Assembly (NCBI GenBank): GCA_023701385.1
Contig: JAMPXC010000008.1
Location: forward strand, 1 to 64,000
DNA length: 64,000 nt
Source: Pseudobdellovibrio sp.
Lineage (GTDB): Bacteria; Bdellovibrionota; Bdellovibrionia; Bdellovibrionales; Bdellovibrionaceae
Direction of reading: 5' to 3'
The translations under genes were made by a program, and so were the position numbers. Shown piece by piece: positions 42,748 through 51,997 of the stretch (position 1 is its first letter; every line of letters starts with the position of its first letter). The notes beneath the pieces are model-generated. The model searched no databases. It was not told the origin of the DNA and saw only the letters and a list, made by a program, of their open reading frames with translations.

Positions 42748-43590
42748 ATGAGTTTACGTGTGGGTGAAGTTTGGCAATATGGTGATTTTAAATTCTTCGG
42801 CACTTCTTTAGCCGGAGTACGTACCGCTATTTCAATGCCTGAGTTTTCGCTAAGTTTCGATGTGGCTCAGGGTTTTCCGTACCTGTTTAACATGACAAAG
42901 TTTTTTATTTCACACGGGCACTTAGATCATGCGGCGGGTATTCCCTATATTATTTCACAAAAAATGATGACCTCGCAAAAAGCGGGCGAATTTTATATGC
43001 CGCACTCTTTAGTACATCCTTTAACCGAGATCATGGGGTTATGGAGTAAGATCGAAGGTTTTCCCTACAATTTTAAGTTTGTCGGGATTAAAGCAGACGA
43101 CGAGATTCAGATTAATAACCATCATTACATGAAAGTATTTCCGACAACTCATAGAATTGAATCTTTTGGTTACACGCTGTTTGAATCAAAGAAAAAATTA
43201 AAGCGTGAGTATCTAAACCTTCATAAAGACCAGATCGTCGAAATGCGAAAAAAAGGTGTTGATGTGAACGAAGTGGTTCACACACCGATGGTAAGCTTTA
43301 CCGGAGACACACAAATAGAATTTTTAGAATCGCGCCCATGGGTTAAAAAATCAAAGATCCTTATTATGGAGACAACCTATTTAGATTCGCAGCGCTCGGT
43401 GGCCCGTGCGCGCGAATGGGGGCATACGCATTTAGATGAGTTAATTCCGCATCTGGATTCGATCGAAAGTGAGCGTATCGTTTTGATCCATGCATCAAGC
43501 CGTTATGGTGTGGCCGAGATGAATAAGCACTTAGATGAAAAAATACCGAAAGCCCACCGCGAGCGCGTTGTGTGCTTTCCTGGAAGATAG
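42748..43590 (+). CDS. MBL-fold metal-dependent hydrolase (RNase Z-like)
   Basis: 280 residues, cytosolic. The metal motif is ISHGHLDHAAGIPYI (HxHxDH), followed by later His/Asp ligands in TTHRIES, SFTGDTQIEF and EWGHTHLDE / LIHASSRY. The layout fits the RNase Z / ElaC-like subgroup, but the protein lacks the typical exosite arm as far as I can see, so the substrate is open. TAGACT lies 10 nt before the ATG and there is no ribosome site. Confidence 0.82.
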   Translation: MSLRVGEVWQYGDFKFFGTSLAGVRTAISMPEFSLSFDVAQGFPYLFNMTKFFISHGHLDHAAGIPYIISQKMMTSQKAGEFYMPHSLVHPLTEIMGLWSKIEGFPYNFKFVGIKADDEIQINNHHYMKVFPTTHRIESFGYTLFESKKKLKREYLNLHKDQIVEMRKKGVDVNEVVHTPMVSFTGDTQIEFLESRPWVKKSKILIMETTYLDSQRSVARAREWGHTHLDELIPHLDSIESERIVLIHASSRYGVAEMNKHLDEKIPKAHRERVVCFPGR

Positions 43591-43664
43591 TGGCTAACAG
43601 TTTTAGTCACCATCTTAGGCTGATACAAGTAAGCCTTGTTTAATTAGATTTGGTCTTTAATGTC

Positions 43665-43682
43665 TTGGTACGCTGACTGCAA
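43665..43682 (+). promoter_or_regulatory. Sigma-54-type (-24/-12) promoter
   Basis: TTGGTACGCTGACTGCAA: GG at 43667-43668, ten bases, GC at 43679-43680. Nearly identical to the element at 49812 (one base differs within 18). The ATG follows about 6 nt after the predicted transcription start. Confidence 0.65.
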
Positions 43683-43696
43683 TACCTAAAACCACT

Positions 43697-44197
43697 ATGA
43701 AAAAACAAATCATCTTATTAGCGTCTTTATTGGTTTTATCGGTTCAAACTTTCGCAGCTAGCACAACAGAGCCTATTCTTTGTGAATCTGATGAGCGCAA
43801 AGAGTTAATCGAAGCGATGGTTAATGAAGAAAGTGGCGCGACTTGGAAAGAGTCGTTTAAAGCGGCCGGCGAAAAACTAAGTAAACAGATTGATAATATT
43901 TTATATAATGCAGATGCTGCAGCTAAAACGAATCCAAACGAAGTTCGTTTTTTACTAAAAAAAGCCTCTTGTATCAGAGCAACTGGTACTGGCATGAATG
44001 TGTCAGATGAATTTATGGTAAAATACAAAGCTCATGATAAAGAAATTCGTTCAAAAAGTGGTTCTAACTTCTCAAAAATGGCGACTACTCCAAAAACCGT
44101 TGAAGAACAAAATCAAGTGACTAACTTTGAGCTTGTGTTTTTTAACCGTGACTCTATAGCCTTTATGCGCACTCTGATCGAAGAGTTTGATAACTAA
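43697..44197 (+). CDS. Small exported protein, paralogue of 49842 gene
   Basis: 166 residues, signal peptide MKKQIILLASLLVLSVQTFA. Mature part helical with two Cys (ILCESDERK, ASCIRA). The C-terminal NFELVFFNRDSIAFMRTLIEEFDN aligns with the end of the protein at 49842 (EILFANRGAVAFIITTFENY), and both genes share the same promoter, so they are paralogues. No wider family recognised. Ends in a strong bidirectional terminator. Confidence 0.72.
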   Translation: MKKQIILLASLLVLSVQTFAASTTEPILCESDERKELIEAMVNEESGATWKESFKAAGEKLSKQIDNILYNADAAAKTNPNEVRFLLKKASCIRATGTGMNVSDEFMVKYKAHDKEIRSKSGSNFSKMATTPKTVEEQNQVTNFELVFFNRDSIAFMRTLIEEFDN

Positions 44198-44208
44198 TAA
44201 AATAATTA

Positions 44209-44247
44209 AAAAAAAGCGCAGACTTAAAAATCTGCGCTTTTTTATTT
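44209..44247. terminator. Bidirectional terminator
   Basis: AAAAAGCGCAGA (44211-44222), 8-nt loop, TCTGCGCTTTTTT (44231-44243); serves the exported-protein gene and the convergent pirin gene. Confidence 0.9.
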
Positions 44248-44267
44248 TTGTAAAACCCTTAAGCCTT

Positions 44268-44966
44268 TTAAGCTAAGTCAAACAAGATAATTTCACTCTT
44301 ATCGTTAGCTGTAAATTTCAAAAGCTCTTCATCTTGAAATGATAAAGCATCTCCGGTTGTTAATTCTTTACCATTCACGGTTAAATTGCCGCTCACGACT
44401 TGAACCCACGCGCCGCGAGTCGGGCGGAGTTTAAATTCTAAATCATCACCAGTTTTTAAACGTGAAATGTACATATCAGCGTCTTGCTTGATGCTGATCG
44501 AACCATCACGCCCATCTTCAGACATAACTAAAACTAACTTTTTTGAGTTTAAGTCATCTTCAAAAGATTTTTGTCCGTACCCTGGGGTTCCACCACGGGC
44601 TTTTGGCTGAATCCAGATCTGAAAAAAATGCGTCTCATTGTTTGGATCTGCATTGTATTCTGAATGCACAACACCTGTTCCAGCGCTCATTCTTTGAACT
44701 TCGCCTGGTTTGATGATGGCTTTAGTACCCATTGAATCTTTATGCTCTAACGCGCCCTTGACGACGTAAGAGATGATTTCCATACTTTGATGAGGATGGG
44801 CGCCAAAACCAGTTCCACCTTCGATACGATCTTCATTGATTACGCGAAGTGAGCGAAAGCCCATTTGCTCTGGATCATAGTAATCCGCAAAAGAGAAAGT
44901 GTGTTTTGATTTAAGCCAACCGTGATCTGCAATACCGCGGTCTTGTGATTTTCTAAGCTGTAGCAT
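44268..44966 (-). CDS. Pirin family protein (YhhW-type)
   Basis: 232 residues. N-terminal cupin with the iron-binding pattern GFGAHPHQSMEIISYVVKGALEHKDSMG and MSAGTGVVHSEYN; a second, degenerate cupin follows. Homologues have quercetinase activity in vitro. Paired head-to-head with a LysR regulator 106 bp away, the usual arrangement for regulator and target. Confidence 0.92.
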   Translation of the reverse strand: MLQLRKSQDRGIADHGWLKSKHTFSFADYYDPEQMGFRSLRVINEDRIEGGTGFGAHPHQSMEIISYVVKGALEHKDSMGTKAIIKPGEVQRMSAGTGVVHSEYNADPNNETHFFQIWIQPKARGGTPGYGQKSFEDDLNSKKLVLVMSEDGRDGSISIKQDADMYISRLKTGDDLEFKLRPTRGAWVQVVSGNLTVNGKELTTGDALSFQDEELLKFTANDKSEIILFDLA

Positions 44967-45072
44967 AACGCCTCCAATACAAAGTACTTTACGGTAAAAC
45001 AGATGTTTTTAATAGACTGTTTAATCTAGATTAATTGTTCAACCTAATGCATAATAGGTTTTCGAGGTACGA

Positions 45073-45960
45073 ATGGATTTAAACGAAATCTCAATCTTTA
45101 TTAAAGTGGTAAATAGCGGAAGTTTCGCCGGAGCAGCAAAATTACTCGATATGCCAAAATCAACAGTCAGCGCCAAAGTCTCTGCGTTAGAAAAACGTTT
45201 AGGCGTCACACTGATTCGCCGGACAACGCGAAAATTACATGTCACTGAAGCTGGTCAAAATTACTTTGATAAGTGTGTACTGGGTTTAAATCAAATCACT
45301 CAAGCTGAAGAGCAAGTTACCCAAACACAATCAATCCCGCAAGGGGTTTTAAAAATCACAGCGCCGGTTGAGCTCGGTTCGATTCTTTTACCAGATGTAA
45401 TTACACAGTTTCAAAAACAGTATCCGAAAGTAAAACTTGATTTGATGTTAACAGATAGAACTGTTGATTTAATTTCTGAGGGTATTGATTTAGGAATTCG
45501 AGCCGGGCAGTTAAAAGATTCAACATTAATTGCTAAAAAAATTGGTTCAGTTTTCTTTGCGCCTTTTGCAAGCCCTAAGTATTTAAAAGCCCATGGCACA
45601 CCTAAATCACCGAAAGATTTAAAAGAGCATAGCTGTATTATCTTTTCGCCCTTTGGTTTAGACGGGTGGCAGTTAAGTGGCTCAGGCACTTCACAGTTTG
45701 TAAATCTAGATTCTTCACTTACCGTGAACGATTTAAGTTTAGCTAAATCACTGGCTGTAAGTGATGTGGGTATTGCGCTACTTCCAACGTTCTTTTGTGC
45801 GGCAGAAGCAGGTGATAAGTCATTAGTGCGCGTTTTAGATGATTATAAGTCGAATATGCGGCAAGTCAGTTTTGTGTACCCGCAACAGCAGTTTGTGCCG
45901 AAGAACTTAACGGCTTTTATAACTGTTGCGAGCGAAATTATTCGAAGAAAATTAGTTTAA
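45073..45960 (+). CDS. LysR-family transcriptional regulator
   Basis: 295 residues. Winged HTH at 1-60 (FAGAAKLLDMPKSTVSAKVSALEKRLGV) and a LysR substrate-binding domain (about 90-290). A GAGGT site precedes the ATG. The subgroup resembles the DsdC/AaeR-like regulators common next to pirin genes. Presumed to bind the 106-bp spacer and control the pirin gene; the inducer is unknown. Confidence 0.92.
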   Translation: MDLNEISIFIKVVNSGSFAGAAKLLDMPKSTVSAKVSALEKRLGVTLIRRTTRKLHVTEAGQNYFDKCVLGLNQITQAEEQVTQTQSIPQGVLKITAPVELGSILLPDVITQFQKQYPKVKLDLMLTDRTVDLISEGIDLGIRAGQLKDSTLIAKKIGSVFFAPFASPKYLKAHGTPKSPKDLKEHSCIIFSPFGLDGWQLSGSGTSQFVNLDSSLTVNDLSLAKSLAVSDVGIALLPTFFCAAEAGDKSLVRVLDDYKSNMRQVSFVYPQQQFVPKNLTAFITVASEIIRRKLV

Positions 45961-45962
45961 CG

Positions 45963-47702
45963 TTATTTTCTGATAAAACGTAATTCTTGCGGTTGGTCTT
46001 CTCCGTCTGGGCCAGTGGGTAACATACGAATTAAGACCAACTCATCTTTATTACAGCGAAACTTTGTCGAACCTTGTGCAAATTCATCAAAGTTTGAATA
46101 AGGGTTTGTGCTATCAGCAACCCCCATCGGAAAGAACACCTGAATACGAATCGCGTAATCGCTTCCGATATCAGAAAAACAGATTTCGTTTTTACTTAAA
46201 AGTTTAGCCTGGGCATCGGTGCTTCCGTTCATTGTCACTAATACGCGGATATCACCATGCTCGTCGTCTTTAATAATTACTGAGGCGTTAAAATCAGTTT
46301 CAGTAAAAGTAAATTTTTGCCCAGGGTTTACAGATAAGGTGTAACTGCCTGATGAATTTTCTACGACATAATCTTTATGGTTGAAGATACGCGCAAAAAC
46401 TTTATCTAAAGATGGCTTATCTAATTCGTAATCGCCCACCAGGCATTTATCAAATTCAACTTTTTCGACGCACTGGCAAGTGGCTTTTTCGGCTTTGATC
46501 TTAAGTTTGAATTTTTCATTCGTTGGGTCGCTACCAGCATACGATGATAAAATATCAATACTTTTCGGAAAAGCCTTACAAGACATATCAACTGTTGAAG
46601 GGTAACCAACGATTAATGGATTCCATTCGCCCACAGTTCCCGTGGCACGCATATCCATAGGGTTAACCGTGCTATCTGGATCAGAAACATTATCAATCGT
46701 TACAATCGTTTGTGGTGGTAGCTGAATATCAGTGATTCTGATCGTTAGAATTTCATTAAACCATTCAAAGTTATTTTCGCCTTCTTTAACTTTGTATGAA
46801 TCATTTAAAGTTGAAAGTGACGTTGCCATAAAAGCGCCATCAGCATCTTTAACACGGTTACTCGTAACTTCTTGGGCGAAGCGGTGAAAGTGAAGTTCAA
46901 TCGACGGGTAGTCTAGAACAGCGCTGAACTGATCTGCGGTACCACCTTCTTCGGGCATATCTTCAATCATACTTAAGACAGCATCATTACCAATCCAGCC
47001 CTGTGAAAAAGATTGAAAGAAAAGGTATGTGCCGTAAGAGTCATCTTCTTTTTGTAAAACCAGAGGGCTATTACCCATATAATCATCGTTATAGTCGAAC
47101 TCTTGATTGGCTTTTGGGTAAACTAAATTACTAAACCAAACGGCCGAGCCTTCGCTCCACCATTCGTGAGCACGTTTTGGGGTATCAATAATTTTTTCGC
47201 GCCAGATCGTGTCTTGAATGCAGTGAAAGATTTCGTGCGCTAACATTTGTTGTTGGCGCTCAGGCGTTTGTTTTTTGAATGAATCAATATAAACGATGAT
47301 AGGGCATGACTCATCATCGCCAGCATGACCTACGCGAACCATGGCGATTTCATTTTTGATCGCTTTCTGGTCAGTGAAGATAAAAGTTAAAGGCTTAAAG
47401 TAAAGTTTGATCGAACTTTCTTCGCGAAGAGCTAAGACTTTGTCGCTCACAGCTTTAAAAACTTCGCGGGCACGGAAAGTAAAGCCCGTGTCATCCGGAG
47501 ATAGGGGAAAGCCCTTGGTGTAATGGTAAACTTCGCCAGTACCTACTGAAGTTTCCCATTTTTCACTGAATGTGCAATCTAGACCTTCTGGAAAACGTGG
47601 GTCAGGATACCCCTTGGCCCATAGGGTGTTGCAGTTAATCGAGGCGGCTTCAGTAACGCCAGAGAGAAGTAAAAATAGACTTAAAAAAATCAGTTGTTTC
47701 AT
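45963..47702 (-). CDS. Exported protein with HExxH metallopeptidase-like motif
   Basis: 579 residues, signal peptide MKQLIFLSLFLLLSGVTEA. Residues about 165-205 contain LAHEIFHCIQDTIW and, 25 residues on, WWSEGSAVWF, the HExxH plus downstream Glu of gluzincin-type peptidases. The C-terminal half has several beta-rich segments with Cys and looks like binding modules. No exact peptidase family assigned. It starts 3 bp from the LysR stop in convergent orientation, without terminator. Confidence 0.75.
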   Translation of the reverse strand: MKQLIFLSLFLLLSGVTEAASINCNTLWAKGYPDPRFPEGLDCTFSEKWETSVGTGEVYHYTKGFPLSPDDTGFTFRAREVFKAVSDKVLALREESSIKLYFKPLTFIFTDQKAIKNEIAMVRVGHAGDDESCPIIVYIDSFKKQTPERQQQMLAHEIFHCIQDTIWREKIIDTPKRAHEWWSEGSAVWFSNLVYPKANQEFDYNDDYMGNSPLVLQKEDDSYGTYLFFQSFSQGWIGNDAVLSMIEDMPEEGGTADQFSAVLDYPSIELHFHRFAQEVTSNRVKDADGAFMATSLSTLNDSYKVKEGENNFEWFNEILTIRITDIQLPPQTIVTIDNVSDPDSTVNPMDMRATGTVGEWNPLIVGYPSTVDMSCKAFPKSIDILSSYAGSDPTNEKFKLKIKAEKATCQCVEKVEFDKCLVGDYELDKPSLDKVFARIFNHKDYVVENSSGSYTLSVNPGQKFTFTETDFNASVIIKDDEHGDIRVLVTMNGSTDAQAKLLSKNEICFSDIGSDYAIRIQVFFPMGVADSTNPYSNFDEFAQGSTKFRCNKDELVLIRMLPTGPDGEDQPQELRFIRK

Positions 47703-47777
47703 AGAGAGCGTTTTTAGCCAATTTTTTCACTTTGCAAAAGCAAAAAAAGATGTTCAGCTTATTAAAAAGGACTTTGT

Positions 47778-48221
47778 ATGAAAACTCTTCTATTTGCAGT
47801 ATTAATTTTACCTCAATTCGCGATGGCCGCTCTTAACGGAACTTGGACAGGCTGGGCTTACTGGCGCTATCAAGGTGAAGGCCCTAAGTGCTTTGCGCAG
47901 ATGAAGTTTTCTGAAAATCCAGAGAAATTTGTTCTTAAGGGCGGTTTAATTGATTGTGACGTGGTTTACATGGAAACCGACAAACGTGAATTTACAAAAG
48001 ATGTAAACGGTGAATTGATCTTAGATGGTCAAGTAGCGGGTGCTTGGAGTGTTGACGGTGCTGTTAGCACTTATAAATGGGAAGAGCAGTATAATGAAAC
48101 GACTGTGGTTCATGTGAACATGCGTGTTGAAGGTGGGCATATGGATTATAAAGAGCAGTGGATCGAGTCTGATGGCAGTCTTCTGTACGATATCGAGGGC
48201 CGTCTGTTTCAAGGACAGTAA
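47778..48221 (+). CDS. Small exported beta-rich protein
   Basis: 147 residues, signal peptide MKTLLFAVLILPQFAMA, ribosome site AAGGA. The mature protein is Trp/Gly-rich with an alternating strand pattern (LNGTWTGWAYWRYQGEG, VNMRVEGGHMDYKEQW) similar to lipocalin-like or calycin folds, without a definite family. Two Cys could form a disulfide. Followed 31 bp later by another small exported protein. Confidence 0.68.
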   Translation: MKTLLFAVLILPQFAMAALNGTWTGWAYWRYQGEGPKCFAQMKFSENPEKFVLKGGLIDCDVVYMETDKREFTKDVNGELILDGQVAGAWSVDGAVSTYKWEEQYNETTVVHVNMRVEGGHMDYKEQWIESDGSLLYDIEGRLFQGQ

Positions 48222-48252
48222 TAGCCCTGTTTTTATTTTTAGAGGGTTAATT

Positions 48253-48552
48253 ATGAAATTGAGTTCAACTTTGTTAGCGGTCGTAATTTTAGTATTTTCA
48301 TCGCAAGTTTTTTCTGCTGCAGAAGTGTCTTGCCAAGAGCAGGCCGAAGCCGCAGCCATTGCCGCTGAAAAAGAATCCAATAAAAAAGAAAAGTTTCAAG
48401 TAAAGAACACAGTTAAAGAAGTAACTGATTCTAAAACTGAAGAAACTTATACGACTGAAGTTTATAATTCAAATGGCGGCTTTGTTCCTTACGATATAGT
48501 TGTGAAAAAAACAGGCTGCAAAATTTTATCAGTAAAGGCTACGACTCTATAA
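48253..48552 (+). CDS. Small exported protein
   Basis: 99 residues from ATG 48253, chosen for the AGAGGG ribosome site and signal peptide (MKLSSTLLAVVILVFSSQVFSA); longer starts overlap the upstream gene. Lys/Glu-rich mature part with two Cys (SCQEQ, TGCKI). No family recognised. The cystathionine beta-lyase gene follows 4 bp later. Confidence 0.65.
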   Translation: MKLSSTLLAVVILVFSSQVFSAAEVSCQEQAEAAAIAAEKESNKKEKFQVKNTVKEVTDSKTEETYTTEVYNSNGGFVPYDIVVKKTGCKILSVKATTL

Positions 48553-48556
48553 TACT

Positions 48557-49714
48557 ATGCACTGGCGCTCGAAATTACTTCATCCAACTAATCATGCTCC
48601 TAAAGACTATAATTCATTAACAATTCCGGTTCACCGTGCTTCAACAGTGGTCTTTGAAAATACCAAAGGTATTATCGATAACTGGAGGCAGAAAACTCAC
48701 GGTTATACTTACGGCCTTTTTGGAAGCCCAACGGTTGTTGAGCTTGGGACGCGTATCGCTGAAATCGAAGGGGCAAACCACACATTTATTGTTCCTGGTG
48801 GACAGGCTGCAATTTCAACGGTGTATTTAGCTTTTTGCAAAACAGGCAGTCATTGTCTGGTACCGTATAGTGCTTACGGCCCTAATAAAGAATTAGCGTA
48901 CGGTTTACTTAAAAACATGGGCATCGAAGTGCAAACTTATGATGCTTCAATCGGTGCTGGTATCGCCGATCTTATCAAACCAAATACTCATCTTATTTGG
49001 ACAGAAAGCCCTGGTTCAATCACCATGGAAATTCAAGATGTTCCAGCGATTATTAAAGCTGCTAAAGCGCATAATGTGGCAGTGGCGATTGATAACACGT
49101 ATTCAGCGGGTGTGCTGTTTGATGCGTTTAAACACGGTGTTGATATTAGCGTACAAGCTCTTACAAAATACATCGGTGGTCATAGTGATATCGTTCTTGG
49201 TTCGTTATCAGTGGCCAATAATGCTCTTTATGAAAAAGTAGGATCTATCTGGGCCCAGCTTGGAATGAATGTTTCTCCTGATGATGCAAGTCTTGCTTTA
49301 CGTGGGCTTCAAACTTTAGGTGTGCGTTTAGAAAAGTTAGAAGCCAGCAGCTTAAAAATTGCTAAGTGGCTTAAAGCGCACGCAGATGTTGAATTGGTTC
49401 TCCACCCGGCGTTACCAGATTGCGGTGGGCATGATATTTGGAAGCGTGACTTTACAGGATCGGCCAGTGTTTTTTCATTCGTGTTTAAAGAGCATGTAAC
49501 AAAAGAACAGGTGCTTAACATTGTTGAAAGTTTAAAATTTTTTAAGCTGGGGTTTAGTTGGGGCGGAACGCAGTCGCTCGTGATGGTTTATCCCGGGCTA
49601 CATCGCCCCAATCGCGATTATAAAGATCGTTTAGTACGTCTAAACATTGGCCTTGAAGAAGCAGATGACCTTATTGCTGATCTGGCCGCAGCGATCGAGA
49701 AGATTAGAAAGTAA
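48557..49714 (+). CDS. metC: Cystathionine beta-lyase (Cys/Met metabolism PLP enzyme)
   Basis: 385 residues. PLP Lys is K204 in QALTKYIGGHSD; also GNPT-like SPTVVELGTRIAEIE, VPGGQAAISTVY, TESPGSITMEIQD and the C-terminal GFSWGGTQSLVMVYPGLHRP. The family cleaves cystathionine to homocysteine, pyruvate and ammonia. The overall pattern fits MetC better than the gamma-synthases, but related lyase activities cannot be excluded. The position right after a small secreted-protein gene is probably coincidental. Confidence 0.88.
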   Translation: MHWRSKLLHPTNHAPKDYNSLTIPVHRASTVVFENTKGIIDNWRQKTHGYTYGLFGSPTVVELGTRIAEIEGANHTFIVPGGQAAISTVYLAFCKTGSHCLVPYSAYGPNKELAYGLLKNMGIEVQTYDASIGAGIADLIKPNTHLIWTESPGSITMEIQDVPAIIKAAKAHNVAVAIDNTYSAGVLFDAFKHGVDISVQALTKYIGGHSDIVLGSLSVANNALYEKVGSIWAQLGMNVSPDDASLALRGLQTLGVRLEKLEASSLKIAKWLKAHADVELVLHPALPDCGGHDIWKRDFTGSASVFSFVFKEHVTKEQVLNIVESLKFFKLGFSWGGTQSLVMVYPGLHRPNRDYKDRLVRLNIGLEEADDLIADLAAAIEKIRK

Positions 49715-49723
49715 CGGATTCGC

Positions 49724-49789
49724 TTCATCTTGAGACGTAAAACAATTTTTGTTTCTTTGAAGTCTTTAGACACCTGTAGGGCGTCTAAA
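49724..49789. promoter_or_regulatory. Possible activator sites upstream of sigma-54 promoter
   Basis: CTTCATCTTGAGAC (49723-49736) is a degenerate TCTCA-N3-TGAGA dyad centred about 84 bp before the -24 box. TTTAGAC-N11-GTCTAAA at 49765-49789 is a separate perfect 7-bp inverted repeat. Confidence 0.35.
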
Positions 49790-49811
49790 TTGTCTCTGAG
49801 TTCTATTGTCG

Positions 49812-49829
49812 TTGGTACGCTGGCTGCAA
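49812..49829 (+). promoter_or_regulatory. Sigma-54-type (-24/-12) promoter
   Basis: TTGGTACGCTGGCTGCAA, with GG at 49814-49815, ten bases, GC at 49826-49827. The ATG at 49842 is about 4 nt after the predicted start of transcription. Confidence 0.65.
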
Positions 49830-49841
49830 ATTAAGGCCAAT

Positions 49842-50366
49842 ATGAAAAAACACATCTTATCATTAGCGTTAGTTTTAGTAACATCAACTTCTGCAATGGC
49901 TCAATCTGTGAACTGGTTTGTAGGCACAGATGAACGCATGACTTGTGACGGTGATGGTGAAGCTGACCAAGTTGTTCTTGATATGGCTATTGATGGCGGC
50001 GGTCAAAGTAAGTTTAAAGAATCAATCCGTGTTTCAGGTGTTAAATTGCGTAAAAAGTTAATGGAATTATTAACTGATAAAGGTATTAGCGGAACTACTC
50101 TTCCCATGGAAATGGACGACTACGTTAAGCAAGCCGTGTGTTTTACTAAGGTTGTTGTAGAAGGTAAAGTTGCTGACGGTTTTGATTTAAGATTTAAAAA
50201 AACATTAACCACGCTTGAAGCGCAGTTAGAGAAAAATAAAAAAGACACATTAACAGGTGAAGATGCTGTGACGAATTCAGAAAAAAGTATGGCTTACGCT
50301 AATGAAATCCTGTTTGCGAATCGCGGTGCTGTTGCTTTCATTATAACTACGTTTGAAAATTACTAA
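49842..50366 (+). CDS. Small exported protein, paralogue of 43697 gene
   Basis: 174 residues from ATG 49842, signal peptide MKKHILSLALVLVTSTSAMA; an in-frame start at 49806 is inside the promoter. Mature part helical with two Cys (MTCDGDG, QAVCFTK). The C-terminus resembles the protein at 43697, and the same promoter type precedes both. Function unknown. Confidence 0.72.
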   Translation: MKKHILSLALVLVTSTSAMAQSVNWFVGTDERMTCDGDGEADQVVLDMAIDGGGQSKFKESIRVSGVKLRKKLMELLTDKGISGTTLPMEMDDYVKQAVCFTKVVVEGKVADGFDLRFKKTLTTLEAQLEKNKKDTLTGEDAVTNSEKSMAYANEILFANRGAVAFIITTFENY

Positions 50367-50677
50367 TTAATAGGATCGGCTCTACTCCGGAAAAGTGGAG
50401 CGTTGAATTTTGGGTCAAAAAAATTACGTTTCTATTTCGTCTTTAAGTTTTAGCGGTAGCGAAACAGCTAAAACGGGAGTGAAAATTAAAAGGAGCGTTT
50501 CTTTAAGCGGAAAAATTCGTCACATTAGATATCACTAATTTGAATTCAAACGACAAATAATTTTTTTAATTAGGAAGCTGTTTTTTTACAGCGATTAATG
50601 TTTGATTTTCGTAAATTTAGTGATCTGGCGGCCGTCTTTTTCTTTAAACATTAAAAAAAATCGACTACAACTAAAAG
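50367..50677 (+). other. 311-bp intergenic region with hairpins, no gene seen
   Basis: GCTCTAC/GTGGAGC (50379-50401) and GTTTTAGC/GCTAAAAC (50447-50474) can form stems; GGAGCGTT occurs twice (50397, 50492). No ORF with a ribosome site. It may hold the 3' end of the previous transcript, a small RNA, and the promoter of the PLD gene. Confidence 0.35.
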
Positions 50678-51859
50678 ATGAAAAAAATAATCTCTCATCT
50701 TTTAGTTTTGTTTTTTGTTTGTTTATCTTTAGCTAATTGCACACCTTCATCAGATGGTAACTCTTCGGTTTTTTCAGAGATTAATTCGCCGGCCGCAATG
50801 CCCCCAACCACTACAAATCCACCAGCTACAAGCTCATCGCCACCAGTGGTGACTTCGCCCAATGAAACTGTGGTTGCTTTGCCCTTACTTAAAGGTGATG
50901 TTCAGCTGATCGTGACTCCGAATGCGAAAGGTCATGTCGAGTTTTTACAGAGCATTAATAACACCAGAAGTGGTGATGTGATTCGCATGGCAATGTTTCA
51001 TTTAACAAGTAATGAAATTATTAATGCTTTAGTGTCAGCACAGAAAAGAGGAGTTACAGTTAAAGTTATTTTAGACAGCGTAAGTTTAAACCTTCCGAAC
51101 TTTAATTTAGGTTTTCAGCAGTTAAAATCAGGCGGTGTTGATGTGCGCGCCAGCACTTCGGCTTTTACCATTAGTCACCAAAAATCGATGGTTATTAATA
51201 ATTCAGAAGCATTTATTACAGCGATTAATTTAACGAAGTTAGAAGATGTGACCCGCGATTTTGGTTTAATTGTGCATGACCCTGATGTGATCAGTGAGGT
51301 GATTAGTGTTTTTGAACAAGATTGGGTAAATGCCAATACTAAGCAGGGGCTTACTCCTCAAGTGAGCGAGCTTCATCTTGTGTGGAGTCCTGTTAATTCT
51401 TTGACTAAGTTAGTAGGTCTTATTTCATCGGCTAAAAAGTCATTGGTCGTGCAGGTTGAAAATCTTGGGGATTCGCAAATTCAAGCCGCACTGATTGCGG
51501 CAAGAAAGCGGGGAGTCGCAGTTAGAGTTCTTGTTCCGATGTGCAGTAAAGGCAATGCAAAAATTAATTACCCATATTTAAAAGAACTAGCTTCTGGTGG
51601 CGTGCAAACTAAGGTGATGCCAATTCCAGAAACTGTTACGCAGCCTTATATGCATTCAAAGATGATGGTTGTTGACGGCGTAATATCGTACATTGGTTCG
51701 GTCAATTTTTCGAAGAACTCAACATCAAGGGCACGTGAATTAGGGATTCTATTTTCAGAGGAAAAACCTATTCAAACAATGTCAGCTATTTTTGAATTAG
51801 ACTGGAAGGCTGCAGTATCTGTTCCAGATGAAACCACAGTGAATTGTCCTTTAATTTAG
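50678..51859 (+). CDS. Phospholipase D-like lipoprotein
   Basis: 393 residues; lipobox LSLANC (Cys 21), Pro/Thr/Ser linker. Two PLD catalytic repeats: the first with ISHQKSMVINNSEAFITAINLT and the second with YMHSKMMVVDGVISYIGSVNFS (HxK followed by Asp/Asn-type residues). The first lacks the usual Asp of HxKx4D (position held by Asn), so it is slightly atypical. Related to cardiolipin-synthase and PLD nucleases; as an anchored lipoprotein it probably acts on lipids or nucleic acid outside the cytosol. Confidence 0.85.
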   Translation: MKKIISHLLVLFFVCLSLANCTPSSDGNSSVFSEINSPAAMPPTTTNPPATSSSPPVVTSPNETVVALPLLKGDVQLIVTPNAKGHVEFLQSINNTRSGDVIRMAMFHLTSNEIINALVSAQKRGVTVKVILDSVSLNLPNFNLGFQQLKSGGVDVRASTSAFTISHQKSMVINNSEAFITAINLTKLEDVTRDFGLIVHDPDVISEVISVFEQDWVNANTKQGLTPQVSELHLVWSPVNSLTKLVGLISSAKKSLVVQVENLGDSQIQAALIAARKRGVAVRVLVPMCSKGNAKINYPYLKELASGGVQTKVMPIPETVTQPYMHSKMMVVDGVISYIGSVNFSKNSTSRARELGILFSEEKPIQTMSAIFELDWKAAVSVPDETTVNCPLI

Positions 51860-51879
51860 CATTAAGAATCAGCTAAAAA

Positions 51880-51909
51880 TACCATAAGGCGTTATGGGGT
51901 CTTATGGTA
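51880..51909. terminator. Hairpin after the PLD gene
   Basis: TACCATAAG (51880-51888) and CTTATGGTA (51901-51909), 9-bp perfect. No T run on the plus side. The shorter CCATAA/TTATGG stem is shared with 56260. Confidence 0.45.
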
Positions 51910-51997
51910 CGGACAATCTCTCAGATTAAGTATTGTTTAATAGCATAATTAGTGATTACATTAACATTCGGGATTTTTACTTCTAGGAGAGCTGTGT

